64,000 nucleotides of DNA from Rhizopus arrhizus (Eukaryota; Mucoromycota; Mucoromycetes; Mucorales; Rhizopodaceae), in assembly GCA_024220505.1 (NCBI GenBank), contig JAKZZE010000001.1:2480001-2544000 (forward strand). The letters are read 5' to 3'. Shown piece by piece: positions 30,064 to 40,564 of the stretch. Position 1 is the stretch's first letter. The number at the start of each line of letters is the position of its first letter. Both the position numbers and the translations under genes were made by a program. Below the pieces are notes generated by a model, which saw nothing but the letters and a program-made list of their open reading frames with translations, made no database searches and was not told where the DNA came from.

Positions 30064-31703
30064 CAGTAGGTCAAAAAATTGCTGCAAGGAATCCATTTTT
30101 CTCAGTTTTTGTAGCGTACATCCTGTCACAATGGTACAAACTGCTTCTGTTTCTACATAGTAGATTTCCTACATGTCTTGAAAAATCCGAAAGAGTTTAA
30201 GCCCCATTGGATAAGTATTGAAGGAAGTATGAGGCGCGCAATTTGAAAATTTGAAAAAACGAAAATTTGAACGAAATGGGTTTATTTATTAATATTTAGT
30301 TGGTCCTCCTTTTTTATTAATAACCTCTTGAATTCTTGCCGGCATGCTATCGATATACCTTTGGCAAAGTTCTTTATCAAATTCATTCCATGCTTTTTCT
30401 ACCCGTTCCCAAAGCTCATCCGTATTCTTTGTTCTACGTTCGTAACAGCTGAGCTTTAACTTCAGTTGATGCCATACATGTTCTATTGGATTTAAGTCCG
30501 GACTCTGAGCTGGCCAATCGCTAATATAGCGCACTTGATGATTATCTAACCAGGCTATTGTGGATTTTGCCTTGTGCTTTGGATCATTATCATGCTGAAA
30601 GTAAATATTGGACCAGTTGAAATTGTAGTACTCCATAGTATCACGAAGTGTAGTGTCTAATATATGCTGATAAACATCTGCGTTCATGTTCCCATCGTAA
30701 ATTTGACAAGCATATTCTGGTCCTTCAGATGTTATGCAACCCCACATCATCAACTTGCCGCCTCCATGCTTGACTGTAAACTCTAGATGATGCGGTTGAA
30801 GAGGATCACTTGGTCTTTTCCAATAATACTTACAACCATCAGAGCCCCATACGTTGATCTTGGTTTCATCAGAAAAGACGACTTTTCGCCATTCTTCCAC
30901 TGTCCAATCCTGGTGCTTCTTGGCCCATTCTAATCGATGCTGCATATGAGCTTTTGTCAGAAACGGCTTCTTTTTTTTTTATTGAAGAATGGAACTCCAT
31001 TGATTTCAGGACGTTAATTGCTGACTGGTATGAGATATCATAGCCAAGTTGAACCAGCTCCCGGTGTACCTCTTTGGCAGTCTTTAGAACCCCTTCAATG
31101 ACTTTTCTTTTGATTAGCCGTTTCGTCACTTTGGAGACTAATGTAGGTCTACCAGCTGAGCCCATTGTCCTATTTGAAAACAACCGCCTAGAGTATCTAC
31201 TAACAGTTGATTCATGTACTCCAACCTCCTTAGCAATATCGTACGTTGATGTGGATCCAGTTAATGCTTGCTTGAGATCGTTTACTTTTTCTTCTGGCAG
31301 TCGTTTAGGCATGCGATTGGTAATAAGGTAAAAAAGAGAAATAATTTAGATAAGAAAATTTAAAATTTAGAATAAAGGAATTGTAAGCGCTTTTATATAC
31401 TGGCAACATTCTAATCATGTCAAGAATGTGAAAAATTATGATAGCAACCGGTTGGGTCGTATTAAAATTTGTTATTCCAAACATATGTAAACAAGTAAAA
31501 AATGCCGGATGTTTATAAAATTCCCTTTAACAATATCAAATTCCACCAATAACTATTGCCCATATCAGATAATCGACGAATAAATGCCCCTTCTAGTGAG
31601 GTACAAACAATCAATGTTTGAGATAGTTTCATGCAGTATCCATAGACAACCAGCTGTAAAACCGGTATTTTGCAATTCCTTGCAGCAATTTTTTGACCTA
31701 CTG
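30064..31703 (-). mobile_element. Tc1/mariner element, family D (1640 bp)
   Basis: TA at 30062-30063 and 31704-31705. Tips are CAGTAGGTCAAAAAATTGC and its inverse GCAATTTTTTGACCTACTG. The transposase is almost intact. TIRs are long but diverged from each other more than in families A, B and I. Confidence 0.92.
30289..31312 (-). pseudogene. Tc1/mariner transposase, family D, DD35E, one frameshift
   Basis: From ATG 31312 (MPKRLPEEKVNDLKQALTGS) with helix-turn-helix YDIAKEVGVHESTVSRYSR. The frame shifts within an 11-T run at about 30970-30980 (coding poly-Lys), and the C-terminal half (from HRLEWAKKHQDW) continues in another frame. The catalytic residues VFSDETKINVWG, QHDNDPKHKAK and SPDLNPIEHVW are all kept. 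There are 35 residues between the second Asp and the Glu. A single homopolymer indel could also be a sequencing error, so the gene may be functional. Confidence 0.88.
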
Positions 31704-31705
31704 TA

Positions 31706-32240
31706 TAAGTCAAGAGAAGTCAAGATAAGTGAAGTAAAATAAAAATAAAAGCTTGTCTATTTTATAGACAAAAGAAAATAAAGTTTGATTTTTGAAATAA
31801 GCTTTTCTTTTTGAAATAAGCTTTACTTTTTGAAATAAGGTTTGATTTTTGAAATAAGGTTCGATTTTTGAAATAAGCTCTGATTTTTGAAATAAAGTTC
31901 AATATGGGGTACTCACAAGGCGCAATCATCATAACTTGCTTCGTTACAATATGAGTAGAACTGTACTGTCCTTTTTCTTTGACTAAATGGTTGGGATATT
32001 TATATGCTGTAAAAAAAAATTTTTTTTTGACTTTTTTCATTTTTTAGCTTCTTTGTTACAATACAATCCAAATCCCAAGTAATAACAAGTTATGTCAAGC
32101 TTGTTTTACAAATAAATATAAAAGGAGATATAACGTAGAATAATAGCTTTTATGTAAATAGATGATGTCTTTTATTACTGTTATTATTCAGGGCTATTTA
32201 TATTAAAATACAAAGGTAATTCATATACAGTCATTATTTA
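31706..32240. other. AT-rich stretch with a 20-bp tandem repeat
   Basis: No gene. About six copies of TTTTTGAAATAAGSTTTRAT-like units lie at 31782-31900. The remainder has poly-A/T runs. Confidence 0.6.
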
Positions 32241-32912
32241 ACATGAGTCATCTTGATAGTTGCTAAGTACTGTAACTTGTTAGTACTTGGGCTTTGGATT
32301 GTGTTAAAGTGTTGTAGATTTGTTTAATTTGAAGTTTGAAGCCTTGAATGACTTGAGTTTGATTAACTTGATTGAACGTTTAACAGTTCTTTTTGATAAA
32401 GTAATTTGGTTTTAAGTAGTGACCACCAGATCTTTATAGATCAATAAGGTTAGGAGTAAGATTGTTTAATAAAAGATAAAAATAAAAGGGATCTTTCTTG
32501 ATTCGTGATAATTCAGGTATCAGATCAGAAAGAATAAGTAAAAATAAAAAGAAAAGAAAAGGTGTTTGTGACCCAATAAGAAACAATTGCTTTTAAGCGC
32601 AAGAAGATTTTGTTTATTGAATGTCTGTTATTTTGTTCAAAATATTCATCTTATTTATATAAAAATATGGGGTGCCTATTGTCTCTTGTCCTGAACTGTA
32701 AATTAAAGTTCATGTTCTTCATCCAAACTGTAATTGTACATGTTTGTATCGGGGACTAAATCATTGTTCGTGTTACAGTACTTCTTGTGAGTCATGGTTC
32801 ATAATACTTCTACCTCTTGTGAGTCATCAATGGTAACTTGCTAATAATTATTTGAAAAGGAATTCTTGTTTAACATACCAAAAGTAGAATCAAAAGATGT
32901 GACAGTTACAGT
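32241..32912. repeat. Older LTR-like fragments next to gypsy-2
   Basis: AAGTAGTGACCACCAGATC and AGATCAATAAGG at about 32412-32450 resemble the interior of the gypsy-2 LTR (33040-33075). The surrounding TTGATTGAAC / TTTGAAGTTTGAAG text is only loosely alike. It probably derives from a related, decayed LTR. No coding frame. Confidence 0.4.
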
Positions 32913-33434
32913 GTTATTTTATTATGGTTGGCTTGTAGGTTTGTGTTAATTTGAGTTAAGTTTGCTTGTAAAGCTTGATTGTAAGGTTGTGATTGCCTTG
33001 TAAGTTGTTGTTTTATATAGAATTTAAGCAGATGCTTGATAAGTAGTGACCACCAGATCTTATATGTAAGATCAATACGATATTTCTTGATAAAAGTTAA
33101 AGTAGAGTAAAAAGTTTAAGTGAACAGGGACTTTCTTGTTAAAGTTTGTTAATTATTGAGTAAAAATATATGATTTATTTAAACTGACTGACAATTTCTT
33201 CACAAAAAGATGGTATATATATATATATATGAATAATATTTTTTTTTTGTTTTCTTTTTAGCTTTTCTTATTTTTTTGACTTTTTTTATATTTTTAACTT
33301 TTTTTATCTTTTTAACATTTTTTATCTTTTTAACATTTTTTATCTTTTTAACATTTTTTATATTTTTAATTTTTTTTATCTTTCTGACTTGACTCGGCTA
33401 ATCTCTGTGTATCCTTATTACCATTTTCGTTACA
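32913..33434 (-). repeat. 3' LTR of gypsy-2 (522 bp)
   Basis: Plus-strand TGTTATTTTATTATGG to CATTTTCGTTACA. It contains a TATATATATA run and four to five copies of TTTTTATCTTTTTAACAT. It is 18 bp longer than the other LTR, mainly one repeat unit. Confidence 0.93.
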
Positions 33435-34067
33435 GATTCCCGCACCACGGGAAGAATCGCCCACGATTCTTGTCCAGGGATCTACTTGCTTTATCTTGTT
33501 AGCGAGGGCTCGATGGAAGCTGTAACCAGGTAAGATTGTCTTTAACATAGTTTGCTTTATTGCTGAATATATTCCTACTGACTCTTTTGTGGATCTTGGT
33601 TTAGCAAATCGAAAATGAGCCCAATGTCTTATGTTAGTTGCTAGTGTATCGCACAAGGTATCCCTTAAGATTAAAAGTTCTTCTATTTCTCGTATGGTGG
33701 TAGTATATTGCTGATACTGCTCGCTGATTAGACCTTCCACATTATTTAAAAGCTCCATATCGTCTTCCTCTTCCCACGAGGTCTCCAGTTTTTCTTTTCT
33801 CATAGCTTCTCCATGTATACATAATTTGATACCGTCAATTACATGAATAGCATAGTCTTCTCTCGTTAATATGTCTCCATCCACTTCATATGTCAAGTTT
33901 TTGGGCCCTACATTGCAGCTTTCCCACATCTTGAGGAAGTCAATTGTTGCGACCATGGCAGCTTCATATCCTTGTTCTATGTATACTCTTTTTAAGTATA
34001 CATCTACTTCCATAGAGAAAAATTCATCGTTCGAGTCTTGTTGTTGTTTGTTTTCTGAGTTGGTCAT
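33366..34067 (-). CDS. Extra 3' ORF of gypsy-2, function unknown
   Basis: From ATG 34067 (MTNSENKQQQDSNDEFFSME) 233 residues. The last 23 codons lie in the LTR. It is acidic in the middle (SWEEEDDMELL), predicted mostly helical (REIEELLILRDTLCDTLATN), then WAHFRFAKPRSTKES and a basic C-terminus. I see no signal peptide, no membrane segment and no zinc motif, so it does not look like an envelope protein although it sits in the env position. A 26-T run and the TA target of a Tc1 lie just upstream, which may have separated it from its promoter or splice acceptor. It is not recognised as any known family. Confidence 0.6.
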   Translation of the reverse strand: MTNSENKQQQDSNDEFFSMEVDVYLKRVYIEQGYEAAMVATIDFLKMWESCNVGPKNLTYEVDGDILTREDYAIHVIDGIKLCIHGEAMRKEKLETSWEEEDDMELLNNVEGLISEQYQQYTTTIREIEELLILRDTLCDTLATNIRHWAHFRFAKPRSTKESVGIYSAIKQTMLKTILPGYSFHRALANKIKQVDPWTRIVGDSSRGAGICNENGNKDTQRLAESSQKDKKN

Positions 34068-34128
34068 TGGTTTTAATAAGTTCTTGTCTTCTTCTTTTTT
34101 TTTTTTTTTTTTTTTTTGTCTATATATA

Positions 34129-35757
34129 CAGTAGCGGACAAAACTGGTGCACAAAACTTTTTTTTAGCTTTTAACTACCATTACCTGCTCATGGTAATTG
34201 CAATAGTCATGAAACTGTACTAGAAGGAGGATATACTAGTCATTGTAATCTATGTATGTTCTAAGCATGACATTGTTAAAACTGAGCGATAAGCGTGCTT
34301 TGAATTTATAAAATCTTATATTTTCTAAAAACCGCAAAAGTGGCTAAAATCTTAGACTTTATATAATCATCTCATCTCTTGATATTATCGGATATTCTTC
34401 TTTGCATATGCTAATAATATGCGTGTATATCATTTTCAGTAAAAGAACCCGGCTCTTTAACTATTCTTTTCCAAAGATCATCGACCCTTTTTCATCTAGT
34501 GTCGTATCATCATACCTTTGCCATCAATTGCCACCTGGCATGCTTAAGCGGACTTAGGCCGGGATTAGTGGCGGCTAAACTTGTAGCACAGAAGCGCTGT
34601 TATCAAATATTGAGTTTGTGACATGCGTTGACTTGTGCCTTGTGTCATTGTCATACTGAAACGAGAGATTACGACGTTTTAGACCACTATACGCTAGGCT
34701 TTTGTGGTATGAAGTAAGCGAAATATATGTGTATATTTATGAGTTCATTATACCATCGTATACCTGACACACATATTCTGGTCCTCAATATCTAATACAG
34801 CCTTAAAACATAACAGAGCAGCCAGCATGCTTCATTGTTTGATCACCGTGAAAAAATCGCTCAGGTTGCTCGACTTGCTTTCAATATTAGTGTATACTGT
34901 CTGCATCCATAATGTTCATATTTGTTTCATTGCTAAAGATAGCAGACTTCCAGCCCTCTATAGTATACAATGGCTTGTTGTGATACCACATTCATCGCTT
35001 TTTCCGACTTATACAGCTGATGAAATTCTTCGATTCCTTACTTCCGGACTCAAAATCTAGCTTCCTACTGTGCCTTTAGACTGACAGTCTGCTAACACTG
35101 TATCTTAAGGTCCTCAAAATGTGCTGAGCATCAGGAACTGTGTGTAGCGGATCTTGTCCAAGCTCTAGGTTGATGACTGAACTAATAACTTTTCAGGCTA
35201 ATAGCGGAATACCTTCATGATCACAAGACATTAAGTTTCTTTCTTCCCTCTTTCTCCTGTTGATTGTCCATTTAGAGATCCTTGTTACTCTAGAAATATC
35301 TGCTGTCGTACGAACTAGGCGTGTTCGAGATCTCAGAGTTTCGTTTTTACAGTTGCTTATTTTCTTAAACATATAAGGCTAATACTTTGTTATAGTGAAT
35401 AGGGTAAAAACAAAAGGGGGGACTCAATGGGAAATACAAAATAAGTACAGTTTTATATATTTTTTAAGAGCTACTAAAATTTACTAATATGCTGTGAAAT
35501 CTGAAAGCAAACGGGAGAGATATGGGGAAAATTGAAAGAAGGCTAGACAAGCACTACATTTTTGGCGAAAATTGAAATATGCAAAAAATCACTAAAAATG
35601 ACCTTATGCCTGGGGGATGTCCGGCACAGTTCCGGTTTACATAACATAATGTATATTTTGGACTGTCTTTCAGATGGTATATGCCACAAAAGTCGCAGAC
35701 ATATGGCGGAGATACAATGTTGATTTTAATTTTTGTGCACCAGTTTGTCCGCTACTG
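34129..35757. mobile_element. Tc1/mariner element, family C, decayed (1629 bp)
   Basis: TA at 34127-34128 and 35758-35759. Tips are CAGTAGCGGACAAAACTGG and CCAGTTTGTCCGCTACTG. There are many stops in the transposase. It is very similar to 22631-24257 (opposite orientation) and to the interrupted copy 59222-62848, so these three spread after the ancestor had already lost its coding capacity. Confidence 0.9.
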
Positions 35758-35806
35758 TATATTCTTTCTGTGTTGATTATTGTTATATATCATCTGTTGT
35801 TTTGTT

Positions 35807-37153
35807 TCATAGGAAGAGCTCCTTTGTTTGCTCATCCAGGTTGGTCATGATACTTCTTTCATTTTCTTGGCACCATTGAACTTTAGGTAACAAATAAGGC
35901 TTCATTCTATTTCCATGTATCCTTCTAAGCTTTGTGTCATGAGGATCCATGCTTTTGATATGATATGTTCCTTTTCCAAGTATATGCTGTATAACGTATG
36001 GTCCTTCCCACTTATCTTGTAACTTTGCTGACCATGATGTTGACAAATAATCTCGGTAAATGAGAACTATATCTCCTAATTTGAACGGTGGTTTCAGTTC
36101 CTTGCGTTCATCTAGTATCTTTTTATCAATCTGCTTTTTCTGCGTTTCTTGAGCTCGTTGTATGTTTTTCACGGCCATTTCTCTTATTCTGTTAAGATTG
36201 TATATTTGGTGAATTGTCCGATGTCGTAGGATAGCGTCAAATTTGGGTGAATTCCGTTCATACACATGATGATCTATATCGAATGGTGTCTTCGGTTCAT
36301 ACCCATATAGTAAGAAAAATGGTGTATTCTTTGTTGATCCTTGTTTAATGGTTCGATAAGCAAATAGTGCAGCTGGTAAGTACAAGTCCCAATCGTCTTT
36401 TTCTTCTTTTGTACGTTTTTGTAGGATTTGTCCTAAGGTTCTGTTGAAACGTTCAATCAATCCATTACTTTGAGGGTTGTATGGTGTAGTGGTCTTGTGA
36501 ATAATCGAAAAATTCCTGCATACTTGTTGTATCATCTTGCTAACAAATGGTTTGCCATTGTCCGAAACTATAATTGTAGGACAACCATGTCTACATATGA
36601 TTTCTTCGTATAAGAATAAAGCAATTTCTGATGCAGTTTGGAAACGAATGGGTCTTGCTTCCACATATTTAGTAAGGTAGTCAATTCCTGCTATGATATA
36701 TCTGTTTCCGGATCGTGAAGCTTGTACATGTTTTACGTCTAAAGCGATGCGATCGAAAGGTTTTGCTGATATTGGCACAGGGTATAATTCTTCTTTTAAC
36801 GACTTTTTCCCATGTCTCTGACATCTGTGACATTTCTTTACATATTCCATTATGTCCTTGGTCATGTTTTCCCAATAATAACGTGATGCGATTTTGTGTA
36901 GTGTATTGTTATATGCCAAATGTCCACCAAGAGGGTGTTGATGATATGAGTACATGATTTCTTCAGCTTCTTGCTTGTTCAGTACTTTTCGTATTATTCC
37001 GTTTTCGGTGTTGTATCTATACAGATTATCCTTGTATATGGTAAACTTATGTGCTTGCTTCTGTAAGTATCTTTTCTGTTTGTGCGTGATATCTTCTGGT
37101 AGTTTCAACTCTTGCAGATATTGTTTCACGATGTCAATTTGCTGTTGTTCCAT
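35807..37153 (-). CDS. Integrase ORF of gypsy-2
   Basis: About 448 residues from ATG 37153 (MEQQQIDIVKQYLQ). HHCC zinc domain (HQHPLGGHLAY ... CHRCQRHG), catalytic core with LDVKHV, VSDNGKPFVSK (about residue 198) and NGLIERFNRT (about 233), then a C-terminal part with LGDIVLIYRDYLS, WEGPYVI and a basic tail. There is no chromodomain. It joins element DNA to the genome. It lies in the same frame as pol but is separated by about 315 bp with several stops, so it is either a separately expressed ORF or joined by splicing. Confidence 0.92.
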   Translation of the reverse strand: MEQQQIDIVKQYLQELKLPEDITHKQKRYLQKQAHKFTIYKDNLYRYNTENGIIRKVLNKQEAEEIMYSYHQHPLGGHLAYNNTLHKIASRYYWENMTKDIMEYVKKCHRCQRHGKKSLKEELYPVPISAKPFDRIALDVKHVQASRSGNRYIIAGIDYLTKYVEARPIRFQTASEIALFLYEEIICRHGCPTIIVSDNGKPFVSKMIQQVCRNFSIIHKTTTPYNPQSNGLIERFNRTLGQILQKRTKEEKDDWDLYLPAALFAYRTIKQGSTKNTPFFLLYGYEPKTPFDIDHHVYERNSPKFDAILRHRTIHQIYNLNRIREMAVKNIQRAQETQKKQIDKKILDERKELKPPFKLGDIVLIYRDYLSTSWSAKLQDKWEGPYVIQHILGKGTYHIKSMDPHDTKLRRIHGNRMKPYLLPKVQWCQENERSIMTNLDEQTKELFL

Positions 37154-37342
37154 TTTTGGTAATATAAAGTTCTTGATATGTTATTGTTTCAGGGTCTTGA
37201 TTTTATGTGTGATATTTCCAATTTTAGTGTTGTTAAAGTTTTTTCTTCTCACGACTGTTTGTTTTCTAGGGCCGACCTTCCTCCTCTTATGATTTTTGTA
37301 TTTTTCTATTGTTTTTGATGATTTTGTATATTTTGTTTCAAC

Positions 37343-37476
37343 TTCCCCTCCCATCCTCCTTGTAGTTGATAATATGATTTTTCTTTTTTTTTTTTGTGTA
37401 TTTTGTGTTGTTTTTGGATTTTTCTAGAGTTTATGTATCATCTACCCTCCCATCCTCCATGTAGTTGATTAATATC
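37343..37476. repeat. Pair of G-rich (minus strand) 30-bp repeats between pol and integrase
   Basis: CTCCCATCCTCCTTGTAGTT at 37348-37367 and a near copy at 37447-37466, about 100 bp apart. On the minus (coding) strand each contains GGAGGATGGGAGGG, a polypurine tract. The second copy spans the pol stop codon. Confidence 0.75.
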
Positions 37477-40400
37477 CAAGTCTTGACAGGAAATCTGCAC
37501 ATTCGTTGACACGTCCAGGTCTATATTTAATTTCAAAGTCGTATTCTGATAATGTGACGATCCATCGGGCTATTATTCCGGTTGGGTTTGGTGTCTTGAG
37601 AAGTCCAGTTAAGGCTGAGTGATCTGTAATGATCATGAATTTCTTTCCAAGTAAATATGGTCTAAAGAGTTTTACTGCCCAAATAACTGCTAAGCATTCT
37701 AATTTTGTGGGGGCATAATTGGCTTCGTTAGGTTTGAGCCCACGACTTGCAAATATAATAGGATGTTCTTTTCCATCATCGTCGAGTTGAGTTAAGACAC
37801 ATCCTAGTCCTAACTTTGAGGCGTCTGTAACTAGGATAAAACTTTTGCTGAAATCCGGTCTTGCCAGGACGGGTGCAGTTGTTAATAATTTCTTGAGTGT
37901 TCCAAATGACTTGGTTGCGGCTTCTGTCCATGGGATTTTCTTCTTGGTTTTAGTTTGTTCATGTAACGGCCTTGCAATAGCTGCAAAATTCTTTATAAAT
38001 CTTCGATAATATGATGCTATTCCTAGGAAAGATCTGACTTGCGTAATAGTGGTTGGTATCGGATATTCGACAATCTTCTTTATTTTGTCTGGATCGGTTT
38101 GTATGCCTTGGTTGGTAACGATGTATCCAAGAAATTTCAAATGATCTTTAAAGAAGAAACATTTCTCTGGATTCAATTTGAGATTGGCGGTTTCTATGCA
38201 CTGAAATACTTGTTCTAGATGTATTAAATGCTCTTCATCGTTATGGGAGTATACATTAAGGTCGTCTATATAGGCTACTAAGCACTTGTTCATTAGCGGG
38301 CGGAAACATAAATCTATTAAACGCTGAAAGGTTGCTGGCGAATTTACAAGTCCCATAGGCAAGGTGTTATAGTGGTATGTTCCATATTTGGTAGTGAAAG
38401 CAGTAAATTCCTTGCTATCCTCGTCTAATGGTACTTGATGGAAACCAGAGCGCATGTCGAGTGCTGAAAATACTTTGGCTTTTCCTAGGGTGTCCAATAA
38501 ATCGTCTATTCTTGGTAAAGGATATGCATCTTTCTTCGTCTTTGCATTTAATTTTCTGTAGTCTATGACCATTCTGTAATCACCATTCTTCTTCTTTACT
38601 AATATCACTGGTGCTGCCCACGGGCTATTCGATGGTGATATAACTCCTAAATTACAATATTTATCCAATTCCTTTTGAAGGTGTTCTGCTTCCAAAGGAC
38701 TGATTCTGTACGGGCGGTGACTAATAGGTAATGTATTTTCTTCTATAATAATCTTGTGATTGATTAGGTTTGTGCGTCCAATTGTATCGTTGTCCCAGTC
38801 AAATATATGCTGGTATCTTTTCAGTAACTTAAGCAGTTCTTCTTTCATTGATTTATTTATATCTCCTATTTCTAGTTTTTCCAATAGCTGTGGCTTTAGC
38901 GTATCTTGTTCTTCCTTGTTTAGATTTTGTTCAATATTATCGTGTTCTAAAGTGCATAATGTCGAGTTTCTGTCTATTTCATATGCTTTGATTATTGTAT
39001 CGTCATTTAGATCATGAGCTTCCAATATTCCAATTTCTTCACCAGGTTCTAGATAAATATCATTTTCTGTGCGATTATATATGCGTATGTCGAGTGACTT
39101 TTTGTTGATTATGAATGAAGATGACTGATCAAAATATCCTGAAGACTGCATTAACTTTGGATGTGTAATGTAAAAGTCATATAGTATGTTCTGAGTGTCT
39201 TCTTTGGATTTGTCTAAGCTGATATGTTTCGATGAATACGCTTGTACTAAAAGTCCTGTGTCTGTTGACTTTATCGAATACATTTCTTGTGAATTTGTAA
39301 TAACTACTTCCTCGTATTTGTCATTTTCCAAAACTTGCAATGATTCTTGTTCATAACTTCTTTCTAAGGCTGTTACTTCCATTTCTATATCATCGTCACT
39401 GGTTTCTTCGCTTTCTGATTCAGATTCCTCTTCGGTTGATGAGTAACTTCCTTCTGAATCGCTATCTTCAAAATGTACATGCTTATCGGAATGTGAGTTT
39501 GTGAGACTTATAGGATGTTGATAGTCTTGATGGAATGTTTTCATTTTGGGTAACGGTGTACTTTTTCGTATGAAGTGTATTGGTAGTTCTGCCTTTTGGT
39601 TTTTATATTTGACTTTTAATGAAGAGCTATTGAAATCAATCTTGGCTTTAGCACGGTTTAACCAATTGCTTCCTAGTATAAGATGTGAAGGGCATGATGG
39701 CAATACTTCAATTGTGCAGGGTATGACCATGTCTTCCTTGACTTCAATTGGGACGTCGTATATCAATCCGAGAGCGGGTTGCTTGGTTCCATTTCCTAGT
39801 GTGAATACGTTTTCGGATGCTGAATCTATTTCTAATTCAAGAGCGTCTGCTAGGGCCTTTGACATACAGGTTTTTGATGCACCACTATCTACTAGGGCTT
39901 TAATGTTTTTGTCTCCAATACTCACAGTTGAGTAGGCTGCAGTGGTATTGATTTCCTCGTCTTCTATCAGAGCCATTGTTTGTTGGGTAGCTTGTTTATT
40001 TCCTTCTTGTCTTGGTTTTCTTTTTGGTCTACATTCTTCCACAAGCTTTTTGCGTAAAGATGGGGCTACTGTGATCAAATCTCCAATTTCGATATCGGCT
40101 TTTTGTTTTAATACATCTGAGACTATATCATATTTGATATCTGGATCTATTCTTCTAGTCCTTGGTTTATTTAGTCGACCATTAACCTTGTCTTGTATAG
40201 GAAGATCCGTATCCATAGCTTCAGTTCGAGTGGGTTGCGTTTGTTGTACTGGTGTGGGATTTTTCACTTCTTCGATATGACTTCGTGTAGTGACTTTTCT
40301 GGTTATGGTAGGTTTTGCTACTTGTTTTCCTTTTTCTTTATTTGTGGGTCTAGAGTTTGGATAGGGTGTAGCTGTAGCAACGTCAGGAGGTCTTTCTGGT

Positions 40401-40564
40401 CTGATTGCTGCATAGAGATCCTTTTGTTTGTTATTGTATTTATCTGTTAATATTGCATTGAGCTGTTGTTGTTTAGGGGTTTTAATGGTTTTTGTATCTT
40501 TTTGGGTGTTCAGTTGACCATTCTTCTGTGAGTTATCAAAAGCAACTGACCCTAATAGTTTTTT
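37469..40564 (-). CDS. Pol of gypsy-2: protease, RT, RNase H
   Basis: The frame is open from the -1 frameshift site at 40558-40564 to TAA at 37469. It has no start codon in its first 99 codons (first GTG at 40267), consistent with expression as a Gag-Pol fusion. Protease: ALVDSGASKTCMSK (about residue 125 counted from 40267). A long acidic spacer (YSSTEEESESESEETSDDD). RT: KVFSALDMRSGFHQVPL, LPMGLVNSPATF, VAYIDDLNVYS (Ile in place of the usual Leu, about 666). RNase H: ILVTDASKLGLG and IITDHSALTGLL. It ends ADFLSRLGY. It is intact. Confidence 0.92.
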   Translation of the reverse strand, partial: KKLLGSVAFDNSQKNGQLNTQKDTKTIKTPKQQQLNAILTDKYNNKQKDLYAAIRPERPPDVATATPYPNSRPTNKEKGKQVAKPTITRKVTTRSHIEEVKNPTPVQQTQPTRTEAMDTDLPIQDKVNGRLNKPRTRRIDPDIKYDIVSDVLKQKADIEIGDLITVAPSLRKKLVEECRPKRKPRQEGNKQATQQTMALIEDEEINTTAAYSTVSIGDKNIKALVDSGASKTCMSKALADALELEIDSASENVFTLGNGTKQPALGLIYDVPIEVKEDMVIPCTIEVLPSCPSHLILGSNWLNRAKAKIDFNSSSLKVKYKNQKAELPIHFIRKSTPLPKMKTFHQDYQHPISLTNSHSDKHVHFEDSDSEGSYSSTEEESESESEETSDDDIEMEVTALERSYEQESLQVLENDKYEEVVITNSQEMYSIKSTDTGLLVQAYSSKHISLDKSKEDTQNILYDFYITHPKLMQSSGYFDQSSSFIINKKSLDIRIYNRTENDIYLEPGEEIGILEAHDLNDDTIIKAYEIDRNSTLCTLEHDNIEQNLNKEEQDTLKPQLLEKLEIGDINKSMKEELLKLLKRYQHIFDWDNDTIGRTNLINHKIIIEENTLPISHRPYRISPLEAEHLQKELDKYCNLGVISPSNSPWAAPVILVKKKNGDYRMVIDYRKLNAKTKKDAYPLPRIDDLLDTLGKAKVFSALDMRSGFHQVPLDEDSKEFTAFTTKYGTYHYNTLPMGLVNSPATFQRLIDLCFRPLMNKCLVAYIDDLNVYSHNDEEHLIHLEQVFQCIETANLKLNPEKCFFFKDHLKFLGYIVTNQGIQTDPDKIKKIVEYPIPTTITQVRSFLGIASYYRRFIKNFAAIARPLHEQTKTKKKIPWTEAATKSFGTLKKLLTTAPVLARPDFSKSFILVTDASKLGLGCVLTQLDDDGKEHPIIFASRGLKPNEANYAPTKLECLAVIWAVKLFRPYLLGKKFMIITDHSALTGLLKTPNPTGIIARWIVTLSEYDFEIKYRPGRVNECADFLSRLGY

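Noticed and set aside
33366..34067. Envelope protein, making gypsy-2 an errantivirus-like element
   Set aside because: No signal peptide, membrane anchor or Cys pattern is visible.
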